DNA of 64,000 bases from Sedimenticola_A sp040506425 (GCA_965224515.1 OZ245051.1:3720001-3784000); one strand, 5' to 3'. Counted from the first letter of the stretch, positions 34,590 through 43,901 are shown. Notes: generated from the sequence alone by a model not told the origin. Numbers and translations: made by a program.

Positions 34590-35888
34590 TCAGGTACCCG
34601 GTATGCTCAATACCTGGCCAATGCGAATGCGGTCACCGGAGAGCTTGTTGACGGAGCGCAACCGGTTCAGACTGATCTGGTACTGTTCTGCAATACCTGA
34701 AAGTGTGTCACCGCGCTCTATGGTGTGTTTCTTGGGCGCAGTCTGGGCGAGCAAGGTTCCGGGGGGGGGTGTCCTGGAGAAATAGTTGCGGATGCCACTC
34801 ATCATCGCCCCGGCCAGGCGCCGCTGGTGGGCCGGATCATTCAGATTGCGCTCTTCTGTCGGGTTGGAGATAAAGGCGGTCTCCACAAGCACCGATGGGA
34901 CATCAGGTGACTTGAGCACCATGAAGCCGGCCTTCTGCACCGAGTTTTTATGGGTTTTACCCTGCCGCTTCAACTGGCCAAACACTTCATGTGCAACCTG
35001 GTGGCTAGCCTGCTGTGTGGCTGTCTGGGATAGGTCCAACAGCACCGATGCCAGCACCTCATCCTTGTCCTCCAGGGTCACGCCACCAACAAGGTCGGCA
35101 CTGTTCTCACGCTTTGCCAGCCAGCGTGCAGCCTCGGAGGACGCCCCCCTGCGGGACAGGGTGTAGACCGAAGAACCCCGTACACGGGAATCCCTGAAGG
35201 CATCTGCATGAATGGAGATAAACAGATCGGCACGGCTGTCCCGGGCAAGTTTCATGCGCTTGCGAAGCCCCAGGTAGTAATCCCCCGTGCGGATCATTAC
35301 CGGCTTCATCCCTGGCTCTTTTTTCACCAGCGCAGACAGCTTTCGGGCAATGGCCAGTACAACATTTTTTTCGTAGGTGCCACGCTTTCCCCTGGCGCCC
35401 GGGTCTTCACCACCGTGCCCGGCATCAATAGCGATCACGATATCCCTGGGGCCGTTGTCATTGACCGACTTGACGATTTTTTTGGCCGCTTTTTTTCCTT
35501 TCGCGGCAGAGGGAAAAAGATCCACCACCAAGCGGTGCCCATACTGCCTGTTGGGCTTGAGCACGAAGCTTTTGGGTTTCACCTTTGATTTCAGATCGAG
35601 CACCACCCGCAGGTCTCTCTTCTCCCGCGTGGCGCTGCGCATTTTTTTGATGACAGGGTCGCTGCCGGTATCAGGCAGCTTGCCTTTGAGCTTTGCGTTC
35701 TTGAGATCAATGACCAGCCTGCTGGGGTTCTCAAGACTGAAAAGGGTGTGTTCCACGGGAGCGCTGGTGTCCAGCACCAGGCGGGTGTGATCCGGCGCGG
35801 CCCAGAGACGCATGTTGTCTACCTGGATCGGCTTAGCGAGTGCAGGCAGGGTGATCAACAACAATAAGAGTGCAGTGATGCTCTTCAT
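34590..35888 (-). CDS. amiB: N-acetylmuramoyl-L-alanine amidase AmiB/AmiC type
   Basis: This periplasmic amidase splits septal peptidoglycan during cell separation. The 432-aa protein has a signal peptide (SITALLLLLITLPALA), an AMIN domain for septal targeting (about 20-120), and an Amidase_3 domain with zinc ligands in DAGHGGEDPG, SIHADAF and a catalytic Glu in VLVETAFISNP. A C-terminal LysM repeat follows (HTIERGDTLSGIAEQYQIS). It precedes mutL as in other gammaproteobacteria. Confidence 0.96.
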   Translation of the reverse strand: MKSITALLLLLITLPALAKPIQVDNMRLWAAPDHTRLVLDTSAPVEHTLFSLENPSRLVIDLKNAKLKGKLPDTGSDPVIKKMRSATREKRDLRVVLDLKSKVKPKSFVLKPNRQYGHRLVVDLFPSAAKGKKAAKKIVKSVNDNGPRDIVIAIDAGHGGEDPGARGKRGTYEKNVVLAIARKLSALVKKEPGMKPVMIRTGDYYLGLRKRMKLARDSRADLFISIHADAFRDSRVRGSSVYTLSRRGASSEAARWLAKRENSADLVGGVTLEDKDEVLASVLLDLSQTATQQASHQVAHEVFGQLKRQGKTHKNSVQKAGFMVLKSPDVPSVLVETAFISNPTEERNLNDPAHQRRLAGAMMSGIRNYFSRTPPPGTLLAQTAPKKHTIERGDTLSGIAEQYQISLNRLRSVNKLSGDRIRIGQVLSIPGT

Positions 35889-36007
35889 TACTTTCAGATT
35901 TATCGTCGGTTTTCATCCTGATACTGATTGAAAAATAGCATGACCAAAGAGGAAATTCCAGGTTTTTCCATTAGATAGGCTACTTTCCTAGATATTCGCT
36001 TTAAGTT

Positions 36008-36469
36008 TCAGCCCAGCTGCCCTTCTATTTTCAGAACAATATCCCTGCCCACGGCGGTTTCCGGGGTCAGTTCCAGCCGGCGTCCTCTTCCCTGGTAGTG
36101 GATATGCACCCACAGATCAGCCGGTGGCAACTCGCCCGCCCCTCTCTCCGGCCACTCGATCAGCAGTACCGCATTTGCCTGCAGCAGATCCCGTATGCCG
36201 AGATACTCAAGCTCTTCGGGGTCAGCCAGGCGATAGAGGTCGAAATGATAACACTCCCTGTTTTCCAGCTCATAAGGTTCAAGCAGGGTGTAGGTCGGGC
36301 TTTTTACCGAACCTTTATAGCCCAGTGCCCTGAGAAATCCCCTCACCAGCGTGGTTTTCCCCGCTCCAAGGTTCCCCTCCAGGTAGATGATGCAGGCATC
36401 AGGACAGGCCCTGGCCAGCATGCCACCCAGTCCCTCCTGCTGTTCAGCAGAATCGGCCTTGAGTTCCAT
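36008..36469 (-). CDS. tsaE: tRNA t6A biosynthesis ATPase TsaE
   Basis: TsaE is the ATPase that turns over the TsaBD complex during formation of t6A37 in tRNA. The 153-aa protein has the P-loop LEGNLGAGKTTLVRGFL and the family motifs SPTYTLLEPY and HFDLYRL; IEWPERG follows the Walker B region. The start overlaps the nnr stop by one base (TAATG), a common coupling. Confidence 0.96.
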   Translation of the reverse strand: MELKADSAEQQEGLGGMLARACPDACIIYLEGNLGAGKTTLVRGFLRALGYKGSVKSPTYTLLEPYELENRECYHFDLYRLADPEELEYLGIRDLLQANAVLLIEWPERGAGELPPADLWVHIHYQGRGRRLELTPETAVGRDIVLKIEGQLG

Positions 36470-37977
36470 TAACGGTCCACCTCCGGGTTTACCAGTTTTC
36501 TCAGCTGCGGGATCAGGTCTGTTGCCAGCATGCCCCGCTCCCCCACCAGGGCCACTCGGTCCCCGGCAGCCCCATGCAGGCAGGCCCCCGCTGCTGCTGC
36601 ATCTGCAGGATCAAAGCCCTGTGCAATCAGGCCGCCGATTATTCCTGTGAGCACATCCCCGGTACCACCTGTAGCCATGCCGGGATTTCCGTTGGTACAG
36701 ACAAGGGGCTGTTCAGTTCCGGAATGGATAAGAGTCCCTGCACCCTTCAGCAACACACACCCCGCGTACTTTTCCTGCAGCCTGCTGACTGCTGCAAACC
36801 GGTCAGACTGAACCTCTGAAGTGGAGATACCCAACAGCCGGCCCGCCTCTCCGGGATGGGGGGTAAGAACCCAGTTATCACGCACGGCAGGATCTGCAGC
36901 CAGCAGGTTAAGGGCATCGGCATCAAGCACCATTGGCAGCTTCTGCTCCAGAACCCTTCCCAGCAGCGACAGTCCCCAGGGTCCCTGGCCCAGCCCCGGT
37001 CCGATGGCAACCACGCTCGCCCTCTCGAGCAGGGGGGCAAGCTGCTCGGGACTCTCAACACCACGACACATCAACTCGGGACGGGCCGTCGCAATCACCG
37101 CCGCGTGAGCCTCCCGGGTAGCCACCGAGACCAGTCCCGCACCTACCCTCGCTGCAGCCTCAGCCGCCATTCGCACCGCACCGGCATAGCCGTGATCACC
37201 ACCAATCACAAGCAGGTGCCCGAAATCACCCTTGTGTGCCGAGCGTTGCCGTGGCTTGAGCTGACGTCTCTGTTGCGCCCAGTTGATACGCCACGCTGCA
37301 GGCCTAACCCCTTGGTATATCTCTGCTGGAACACCCAGGTCGTTAAATGCAATGGAGCCGCAAGAGTCCGGTCCCCTGCCGGTAAACAGCCCCTGCTTGA
37401 GGCCGATAAAGCTGATCGTTGCCGCTGCATCAGCGGCGATGCCAAGAATCTCTCCGCTGTCTGAATGCAGTCCGGATGGAATATCAAGTGCGAGCAGAGG
37501 TGCGGGATGGGTATTCATCGCTTCAACAGCATCCTTCCACTCACCCTCCACGGCCCGTTCCAGGCCGGTACCGAAGACGCCATCCACAATCAGCTGGACA
37601 CTGTCCGGTATTGGGCCAAAAGGCTCCACCTCACCACCGCAAGCCCTGTAGGCCTCGACACATGAGAGTGCATCGCCACCGATCCTCGAGGCATCCCCCA
37701 GCTGATAGAGATGACAGGTCAGTCCCGCCTCCCGCGCCAGTCTCGCCAGCACATAGCCGTCACCACCGTTGTTGCCGATGCCGCAGACAACCGCAATCTC
37801 CTTCAGACCCGGCCAGGTCTTCTCCATCAGCTCATAGCCGGCCTCACCCGCACGTTCCATGAGGGTATGCCCGGGTATGGCGTGATCTTCAATCGCGATC
37901 CGGTCAAGCTCTCTGACCTGTTCGGCCCTGTAGAGCGCCGCCGGGAGAGGGCCTGTCTGCTGAATTTTTCTGATCAT
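36469..37977 (-). CDS. nnr: Bifunctional NAD(P)H-hydrate epimerase/dehydratase
   Basis: Nnr repairs hydrated NADH and NADPH. The 502-aa protein fuses an N-terminal YjeF_N epimerase domain (VCGIGNNGGDGYVLARLA, about 60-80) to a C-terminal ribokinase-like dehydratase domain. The latter has HKGDFGHLLVIGGDHGYAGA and the nucleotide site NGNPGMATGGTGDVLTG. The pairing with tsaE downstream and queG divergently upstream is conserved in gammaproteobacteria. Confidence 0.96.
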   Translation of the reverse strand: MIRKIQQTGPLPAALYRAEQVRELDRIAIEDHAIPGHTLMERAGEAGYELMEKTWPGLKEIAVVCGIGNNGGDGYVLARLAREAGLTCHLYQLGDASRIGGDALSCVEAYRACGGEVEPFGPIPDSVQLIVDGVFGTGLERAVEGEWKDAVEAMNTHPAPLLALDIPSGLHSDSGEILGIAADAAATISFIGLKQGLFTGRGPDSCGSIAFNDLGVPAEIYQGVRPAAWRINWAQQRRQLKPRQRSAHKGDFGHLLVIGGDHGYAGAVRMAAEAAARVGAGLVSVATREAHAAVIATARPELMCRGVESPEQLAPLLERASVVAIGPGLGQGPWGLSLLGRVLEQKLPMVLDADALNLLAADPAVRDNWVLTPHPGEAGRLLGISTSEVQSDRFAAVSRLQEKYAGCVLLKGAGTLIHSGTEQPLVCTNGNPGMATGGTGDVLTGIIGGLIAQGFDPADAAAAGACLHGAAGDRVALVGERGMLATDLIPQLRKLVNPEVDR

Positions 37978-38090
37978 GAGCCCAACTTTATGAAAAGGGA
38001 TAAACTGAAAACGTTATACCGGAAGCACAGATCAAATTGAATCTATTACTGTGTGGACCTTCCGATTGGGCTGAATGTTATAGTGCGGCG

Positions 38091-39158
38091 ATGAACGGCA
38101 GCTCAACAACCGCTTTCCATGCCACTCTGGCCGAAGATATCAAACGCTGGGGTGTGGAACTGGGTTTTCAGCAGGTGGGTATCTGCGATACCGACCTGAC
38201 CCTTGCTGAGGTGCGGTTCGGGGAATGGTCGGCGCAACAGCGCCACGGCGAGATGAACTACATGGTTAGCCATGGCAGCAAGCGCAGCCGCCCCCAAGAG
38301 CTGGTACCCGGCACCACCCGTATCATCTCTGTTCGCATGGATTACCTGCCGGCTGACGATAACCCCATGACTGTTCTTGAAAACCCTGCACTGGGTTATA
38401 TCTCCCGCTATGCCCTGGGGCGCGATTACCACAAGATGATGAGAAACCGCCTGCAAAAACTTGCCCGGCGTATTGAACAGGCCTGCGGTGAATTCGGCTA
38501 CAGGGCTTTTGTCGACTCAGCCCCGGTGCTTGAAAAACCCCTGGCGCAAAAGGCGGGGCTCGGCTGGCAGGGAAAACACAGTAACCTGGTCAACCGCCAT
38601 GCCGGTGGTTGGTTTTTTCTCGGTGAACTCTACACCGACCTACCCCTGCCGACAGACGCCCCAGAAAAGGATCACTGTGGCCGCTGCAGCGCCTGTATCG
38701 ACATCTGCCCCACCCAGGCCATCGTTGCACCTTACGAGGTGGATGCACGACGCTGTATCTCCTACCTGACCATTGAGCTGCATGGTGCGATTCCCCTGGA
38801 ACTGCGCTCACTTGTAGGCAATCGCATCTACGGCTGCGATGACTGCCTCCTGGTATGCCCCTGGAACCGATTTGCCCAGCCCACAGCCGAGCAGGACTTT
38901 ATGCCACGACAGGGCCTGGATAGCTCACAACTGGTGGAGCTCTTTGCATGGAGTGAAGATGAATTCCTGAAGCGTATGGAGGGTTCACCAATCCGGCGTA
39001 TCGGACACCAGCGATGGCTGCGTAACATCGCCGTGGCACTGGGTAATGCAGATACCACCCCGGAGGTTATTCAGGCCCTGGCAGAGAAACGGGGACACCC
39101 ATCAGAACTGGTTGCCGAACATGTCGACTGGGCGCTGGCCAGGCATGACACCGGGTAA
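38091..39158 (+). CDS. queG: Epoxyqueuosine reductase QueG
   Basis: QueG is a cobalamin-dependent [4Fe-4S] enzyme making the last step of queuosine in tRNA. From ATG 38091 the protein has 355 aa, near the family norm. The two ferredoxin-like motifs CGRCSACIDICPTQAI and CDDCLLVCPWNRF are intact, as is the core DSAPVLEKPLAQKAGLGWQGKH. No Shine-Dalgarno is visible, and a -10-like TATAGT ends only six bases before the ATG, so the transcript could be leaderless. It is divergent from nnr. Confidence 0.95.
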   Translation: MNGSSTTAFHATLAEDIKRWGVELGFQQVGICDTDLTLAEVRFGEWSAQQRHGEMNYMVSHGSKRSRPQELVPGTTRIISVRMDYLPADDNPMTVLENPALGYISRYALGRDYHKMMRNRLQKLARRIEQACGEFGYRAFVDSAPVLEKPLAQKAGLGWQGKHSNLVNRHAGGWFFLGELYTDLPLPTDAPEKDHCGRCSACIDICPTQAIVAPYEVDARRCISYLTIELHGAIPLELRSLVGNRIYGCDDCLLVCPWNRFAQPTAEQDFMPRQGLDSSQLVELFAWSEDEFLKRMEGSPIRRIGHQRWLRNIAVALGNADTTPEVIQALAEKRGHPSELVAEHVDWALARHDTG

Positions 39159-39219
39159 GAGAGTCACCACTCCCCCCATCGATCAACCTGCCCGGTTAAC
39201 ACGATCCGGATACCAGAGC

Positions 39220-39780
39220 TCAGCCCTGGGCCTCTGGCAACCTGAGAAAATGTTCACGGTAGTGAATGAGTTCGTCGATGGAGTCCTTGATGTCATCCAT
39301 GGCCAGGTGCGCTCCTTTCTTGACCAGGCTTCGAGCCACCTCGGGTGCCCAGCGATTGGCAAGCTCCTTGATGGTGCTGACATCGAGATTGCGATAGTGG
39401 AAAAAGGCTTCCAACTCGGGCATGCAACGTGCCATGAAACGCCGGTCCTGGCAGATACTGTTACCACACATTGGTGAGGCACCCTTGGGCACGAAGTGAC
39501 TGAGGAAGTCGATGGTCATGCGCTGGGCATCCTCTTCGCTGTGTGTGCTCTGGCGAACCCGCTCGGTCAACCCGGAGCCACCATGCTGGTTGGTATTCCA
39601 CTCGTCCATGGCATCCAGTACCTCATCCGGCTGATGGATCGCGATCACGGGACCTTCAGCCAGGATGTTCAGATTGCCATCCGTTACGATGGTCGCGATC
39701 TCGATGACCTGATCATTGAAAGGATCAAGGCCTGTCATCTCCAAATCGATCCAGATCAGATTCCGGGGGTCCTGCACCAT
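39220..39780 (-). CDS. orn: Oligoribonuclease
   Basis: Orn degrades 2-5 nt RNA fragments, including pGpG from cyclic di-GMP breakdown, which links it to the EAL protein in this window. The 186-aa DEDDh exonuclease has WIDLEMTGLDP, the HGGSGLTERV region and the final H-x4-D element (HLAMDDIKDSIDEL). GGAG lies before the ATG. It is convergent with queG. Confidence 0.98.
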   Translation of the reverse strand: MVQDPRNLIWIDLEMTGLDPFNDQVIEIATIVTDGNLNILAEGPVIAIHQPDEVLDAMDEWNTNQHGGSGLTERVRQSTHSEEDAQRMTIDFLSHFVPKGASPMCGNSICQDRRFMARCMPELEAFFHYRNLDVSTIKELANRWAPEVARSLVKKGAHLAMDDIKDSIDELIHYREHFLRLPEAQG

Positions 39781-39910
39781 GGTTGCTCCTGGGTTTTATA
39801 TGCTATCCGGCCCATTCTATCAGAGGCTGATATATCATGGGCCATGAAACGTGATATCCCTGAATCTTACCTTGTTTACCCTGTGGCCCACTAACCTGTA
39901 TCCTTACGCG

Positions 39911-41161
39911 ATGCATTTATTTTCAATCGTTTTTCTGGCCGCCCTGACACTGGGTATGCTGGTAGAGCTCTGGCTGATCCGGAGACACCAACGCCACATC
40001 ACGTCCAACAAGGCCCGGGTACCGGAAGCCTTCTCTGACAAAATCACCCTTGAAGAGCACCAGAAGGCTGCTGACTACTCCTGCGCAAAGCTGGCCCTGG
40101 GACGTATCGAACTGATCTTCGGCGCCTTGATACTGATCGCGTGGACATTGGGTGGCGGAATCAACCTGCTCAATACGCTCTGGCTCAATTCACCCTGGGG
40201 CACTGTGCTCACGGGCATAGGCCTGATCCTCAGCTTCACCCTGGTCAACGGGTTTATAGATCTTCCTTTCAGTGTCTACAGGACATTTGTGCTCGAGGCG
40301 CGGTTTGGCTTCAACCGCACCACCCCAAAACGCTTCGTCCTGGACATGCTGCTGCAGACCCTGGTCGGACTGGCTCTCGGTATACCCTTGCTGTGGGCCG
40401 TGTTGTGGCTGATGCAGGAAGCGGGCAACTACTGGTGGTTTGCCGCCTGGCTGGTATGGATCTCTTTCATGCTGATGGTCACATGGCTCTACCCTACCGT
40501 GATCGCCCCCCTGTTCAACAAGTTCACACCGCTGCAGGAAGGTTCCCTGAGGGAACGTATTGATTCGCTGCTCGAGCGGTGCGGCTTTGCAAGCAAGGGG
40601 ATCTTCATCATGGACGGCTCCAGGCGCTCGGGCCATGGCAACGCCTACTTCACAGGCTTCGGACGCAACAAGCGCATCGTCTTCTTCGATACCCTGATCG
40701 AAACCCTGGAGGATCCCGAGACCGAGGCGGTGCTGGCCCACGAACTGGGCCATTTCAAAAGACACCATGTTCTTAAACACCTTGCAGTTGCCATGGTATT
40801 CACCCTGATCGGTCTCTGGCTGCTGGGTTGGCTCTCCACCCAGGGGTGGTTTTACCAGGGGCTTGGTGTTGAGCACACATCAAATGCCCTGGCACTGTTG
40901 CTATTCATGCTCAGCGTTCCCATATTCACACAGTTCATGCAGCCCGTAGGCAATTGGCTCTCCAGGCGGCATGAGTTCGAAGCCGATGACTTCGCCCATG
41001 AAAATACCGGCGCTGAACATCTGATCAGCGCGCTGGTCAAACTCTACAAAGAGAATGCCAATACCCTGACCCCGGACCCGCTATACTCGGCATATCACGA
41101 CAGCCATCCGCCGGCGCCGGTGCGTATTGCACATCTCTCTTCCAAAACTGATACCCCATAG
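39911..41161 (+). CDS. M48-family membrane metalloprotease (Ste24/CAAX protease type)
   Basis: The protein of about 416 aa has several membrane helices and a cytoplasm-facing zinc site, HELGHFKRHH, with the third ligand in EFEADDFA. NAYFTGFGRNKRIVFFDTLIE is the classic Ste24/HtpX-like segment, and the long N-terminal part with four helices favours the Ste24 branch over HtpX. Bacterial substrates are unknown; roles in membrane-protein quality control are likely. The ATG at 39911 was preferred; a GTG at 39851 is in frame. The small cytochrome gene follows 20 bases later. Confidence 0.9.
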   Translation: MHLFSIVFLAALTLGMLVELWLIRRHQRHITSNKARVPEAFSDKITLEEHQKAADYSCAKLALGRIELIFGALILIAWTLGGGINLLNTLWLNSPWGTVLTGIGLILSFTLVNGFIDLPFSVYRTFVLEARFGFNRTTPKRFVLDMLLQTLVGLALGIPLLWAVLWLMQEAGNYWWFAAWLVWISFMLMVTWLYPTVIAPLFNKFTPLQEGSLRERIDSLLERCGFASKGIFIMDGSRRSGHGNAYFTGFGRNKRIVFFDTLIETLEDPETEAVLAHELGHFKRHHVLKHLAVAMVFTLIGLWLLGWLSTQGWFYQGLGVEHTSNALALLLFMLSVPIFTQFMQPVGNWLSRRHEFEADDFAHENTGAEHLISALVKLYKENANTLTPDPLYSAYHDSHPPAPVRIAHLSSKTDTP

Positions 41162-41181
41162 GGTCAAGGAGAACCGAACAT

Positions 41182-41457
41182 ATGAGAGCACTTATATTTT
41201 CAGGCATACTGCTTGCCGCCACGACCTCCGGCGTTCTTGCTGATCCCGAGGTAGGAAAGGAGCTGGTCAACGAAAACTGCTATGGCTGCCATGGCAACGA
41301 TATCTACACCCGCACAGACCGCATGGTTTCAAGCCGTGCAGGACTATCAAAGCAGGTGCATCGCTGTGAACTCGCCCTTGGTCTCCAGTGGTTCGAAGAA
41401 GATGTGGAGAACTCCGCAGAATATCTGAACAACCAGTTCTACCACTTCAAGAAATAA
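41182..41457 (+). CDS. Small monohaem cytochrome c
   Basis: The 91-aa protein has a signal peptide (RALIFSGILLAATTSGVLA) and one haem-binding CYGCH at about residue 35. A possible distal Met follows in DRMVSSRAG. AAGGAG lies before the ATG. Its place between a membrane protease and rsgA gives no hint of a redox partner; it may be a soluble periplasmic electron carrier. The mature domain, about 70 residues, is short even for class I cytochromes. Confidence 0.87.
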   Translation: MRALIFSGILLAATTSGVLADPEVGKELVNENCYGCHGNDIYTRTDRMVSSRAGLSKQVHRCELALGLQWFEEDVENSAEYLNNQFYHFKK

Positions 41458-41473
41458 TACACGCCTATCACGG

Positions 41474-42481
41474 ATGGCAAAGCGCAGACTCTCACAGCGT
41501 CAGAAAGAGCGTATCAAGGCAATACAGGATCGCCGCCGCCAGCGCATGGAGACACGCGCTGAAGCGGCTCTCCATGAGTCAGACATAAATGAACCCCGAC
41601 CCGGCCGGGTTATTACACGGCACGGACAGAACCTGGTTGTAGAAGACGAACAGGGTGAACTGATCCACTGCCTGTTCAGGCAGAATATCGGCCACGTGGT
41701 GTGCGGTGATCGCATCGTCTGGCAGCCAACAACTGAAGGCGATGGCGTGGTGACGGCTATCCTCGAGCGGGAGAGCGCACTGATCCGCCCAAACTTCAGT
41801 GGCGAAGAGAAACCCCTTGCAGCCAACATCACCCAGTTGGTGATCGTCATGGCTCCCGAACCACCCCCCAGCCAGTACCTGGTTGATCAGTACCTGGTTG
41901 CCGCAGAAAACATCGGGGTAAAAGCACTTGTCGCTCTCAACAAGAGTGATCTGCTGGATAACAAAACAAGCGCTGAGTTTGAGCAGGGTTTTGGCCACTA
42001 CGCAACCATCGGTTACCCGGTGATCCGTATCAGCGCGAAATACGAGCATGGCCTGGATCCACTGCTCGATCTCCTGAAAGATGAGGCAAGCATCCTTGTC
42101 GGGCAGTCGGGTGTCGGCAAGTCATCCCTGGTTAACGCGCTGCTGCCTGACCTCAACATCCAGGTTGGAAAACTCTCCCACGCAACCGGGCTTGGCAAAC
42201 ATACCACCTCCACCACAACGTTTTACACGCTCCCCCACGGTGGAAACCTGATCGATTCTCCCGGAGTACGGAGTTTCCGTCTCGGAGACATTGAAAGGCA
42301 GCAGCTGGAACGGGGGTTCACTGAATTTTCCGACTATCTTGGATCTTGCAGGTTCAGCAACTGCCGCCACGACAAGGAACCTGGATGCGCGCTGCAGGAG
42401 GCGGTAAAACAAGGGAACATCCATCCACTGCGCCTGAAGAACTTTCAACATATGCTGCAGAACCTCTCATCCAGCCACTGA
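41474..42481 (+). CDS. rsgA: Ribosome small-subunit-dependent GTPase RsgA
   Basis: RsgA is a late 30S assembly GTPase. The 335-aa protein has a basic N-terminus (KRRLSQRQKERIKAIQDRRRQR), an OB fold, and a circularly permuted GTPase with NKSD before the P-loop GQSGVGKSSLVNALLP and DSPGVRSF. A zinc-binding C-terminus (CRFSNCRHDKEPGC) ends it. It lies 16 bases after the cytochrome gene and precedes the tandem RNA-like elements. Confidence 0.97.
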   Translation: MAKRRLSQRQKERIKAIQDRRRQRMETRAEAALHESDINEPRPGRVITRHGQNLVVEDEQGELIHCLFRQNIGHVVCGDRIVWQPTTEGDGVVTAILERESALIRPNFSGEEKPLAANITQLVIVMAPEPPPSQYLVDQYLVAAENIGVKALVALNKSDLLDNKTSAEFEQGFGHYATIGYPVIRISAKYEHGLDPLLDLLKDEASILVGQSGVGKSSLVNALLPDLNIQVGKLSHATGLGKHTTSTTTFYTLPHGGNLIDSPGVRSFRLGDIERQQLERGFTEFSDYLGSCRFSNCRHDKEPGCALQEAVKQGNIHPLRLKNFQHMLQNLSSSH

Positions 42482-42510
42482 CAACAGCCGAAGGTTCTCT
42501 CCCTGTTCCA

Positions 42511-42620
42511 TTGAAATTCCGCCAGCTTCGACAATACTGAGATGCAGGGCCGTCTCTTGGTGGCCCAAATGCCGCCCAGAGAGTCGGATCAACCCGGTCT
42601 CCCTGGGCGGTGTTTCATTT
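42511..42620 (+). ncRNA. Candidate small RNA, tandem copy 1
   Basis: A -35-like TTGAAA (42511-42516) and a -10-like AATACT (42533-42538) are 16 bases apart. Nine bases later comes hairpin 1 (42547-42566: GGGCCG, loop TCTCTTGG, TGGCCC). Hairpin 2 (42572-42610: CCGCCCAG...CTGGGCGG) ends in a T-containing tail, TGTTTCATTT. The expected RNA is about 70-75 nt. A second copy with compensatory base changes lies 241 bases on. No coding sequence is present in 42482-42962, the gene-free stretch that holds both copies. Strand was inferred from the promoter-like and tail features. Confidence 0.42.
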
Positions 42621-42752
42621 AACGCCCCATACTGAACCAGCCTCAATTGATAAGCAGCCCTGTTTGCGTACTCTTTATTCCTAAATTTCTGAGAGATAGT
42701 TGATCCAGGGCAAAAACAGTCGGCAACTTAGAACCGTTCTCTCCTGGTTCCA

Positions 42753-42860
42753 TTGATCATTGGATCAACGTGTGGATACTGAAATCAGAGCCCTCTCTTG
42801 GGGGCTCAAATGCCGCCCAGGGAATCGGATCAACACTGCCTCCCTGGGCGGCGTTTCATT
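42753..42860 (+). ncRNA. Candidate small RNA, tandem copy 2
   Basis: The layout is the same as copy 1: TTGATC (42753-42758), 16-base spacer, GATACT (42775-42780). Hairpin 1 (42788-42807: GAGCCC, the same loop TCTCTTGG, GGGCTC) is followed by a 12-bp hairpin 2 (42812-42823 with 42841-42852) and GTTTCATT. In hairpin 1, G-C became A-U and G-U became C-G relative to copy 1 while the loop stayed identical. That is the pattern expected for a conserved RNA structure. Confidence 0.42.
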
Positions 42861-42962
42861 CCCCCACTGTTTATTTAACCGTCTATTAATCAGGGATATC
42901 ATTTCCTGGCTTTGGGTATAATCTGCACCAGAGTAAAACCGACCTGTTAAAGGAACCCCTGA

Positions 42963-43427
42963 ATGAACTACTGGCTGATGAAGTCCGAGCCTGATGTCTT
43001 CGGCATTGATCATTTGAAGTCACGCCCAAAAAAGACCGAGCCTTGGGATGGTGTCAGAAACTACCAGGCACGCAACATGATGCGGGACGAGATGAAAAAG
43101 GGGGACCTCTGTTTCTTCTACCATTCCAACTGTGATGTACCGGGCATCGTCGGCATCATGGAAGTGGTCAGGGAGGGTTATCCGGATCACACCGCATTTG
43201 ATCCGGAAGAGCACTATTATGACCCGAAAAGTGACCCTGAGAAGCCGCGCTGGTACATGGTGGATGTGAAGTACAAGCGCCAGCTCAAGCGCAACATATC
43301 ACTCAAAGAGCTGAAAGAGTTTGCCGACACCACGCTCGCAGACTGCCCCCTGGTACGCAAGGGCAACAGGCTCTCCATCATGCCCATCAGCCATCAGCAG
43401 TGGGAATTCATTCTCTCCCTTGAGTAA
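42963..43427 (+). CDS. EVE domain-containing protein
   Basis: The 154-aa protein consists of a single EVE domain, a PUA-like fold that binds modified nucleic-acid bases. Typical segments are YWLMKSEPDVFGIDHL, WDGVRNYQARNMMRDEMKKGDLCFFYHSNC and RLSIMPISHQQWEFIL. AAGGA precedes the ATG. The exact ligand in bacteria is unknown. It is followed by the DUF971 gene 48 bases later. Confidence 0.95.
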   Translation: MNYWLMKSEPDVFGIDHLKSRPKKTEPWDGVRNYQARNMMRDEMKKGDLCFFYHSNCDVPGIVGIMEVVREGYPDHTAFDPEEHYYDPKSDPEKPRWYMVDVKYKRQLKRNISLKELKEFADTTLADCPLVRKGNRLSIMPISHQQWEFILSLE

Positions 43428-43475
43428 CGACCGCTCCATCATCATCCACCAACATATTCAGCAGGCGTTGCGCCC

Positions 43476-43832
43476 ATGAGCAGTCACCCGATTCCTGTCG
43501 ATATCAGGTTGCACCATAAATCCAGGGTACTGGAGGTACGCTTTGATGACGACGCAGTGTTTGAACTGCCCTGTGAATACCTGCGGGTCTTCTCCCCCTC
43601 AGGAGAAGTCCGGGCCAGGCGCGGCAACGACAGCATCCTGGTCTCGGGAAAAAAAGCTGTGGCTATAGATGATGTGAAACTTATCGGTCAGTACGCGGTG
43701 AAACTGTTCTTCGATGACGGTCACAACTCAGGCCTGTATGACTGGCGCTATCTCTATGAACTCGGCACAAAGCAGGAACAATACTGGCAGACGTACCTGA
43801 AATGCCTTGAGGATGCCGGGGCATCCCGTTAA
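43476..43832 (+). CDS. DUF971 family protein (gamma-butyrobetaine-hydroxylase-like N-terminal domain)
   Basis: The 118-aa protein matches the DUF971 family (LHHKSRVLEVRFDDDAVFELPCEYLRVFSPSGEVR and FDDGHNSGLYDWRYLYELG). The fold is shared with the N-terminal domain of gamma-butyrobetaine hydroxylase; links to iron-sulfur protein maturation have been proposed for some members. Nothing in the context narrows its role. Confidence 0.92.
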   Translation: MSSHPIPVDIRLHHKSRVLEVRFDDDAVFELPCEYLRVFSPSGEVRARRGNDSILVSGKKAVAIDDVKLIGQYAVKLFFDDGHNSGLYDWRYLYELGTKQEQYWQTYLKCLEDAGASR

Positions 43833-43901
43833 ACCCTATACAGGTGATTCTCAAAACTCTATGATCGGCAAAAATAATAACCCCATACAACATAAGGCCA
43901 T

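Noticed and set aside
42482..42962. Riboswitch or attenuator for the EVE gene
   Set aside because: Each unit has its own promoter-like and terminator-like ends and the element is duplicated 100-450 bp upstream, which fits independent small RNAs better; not excluded experimentally.
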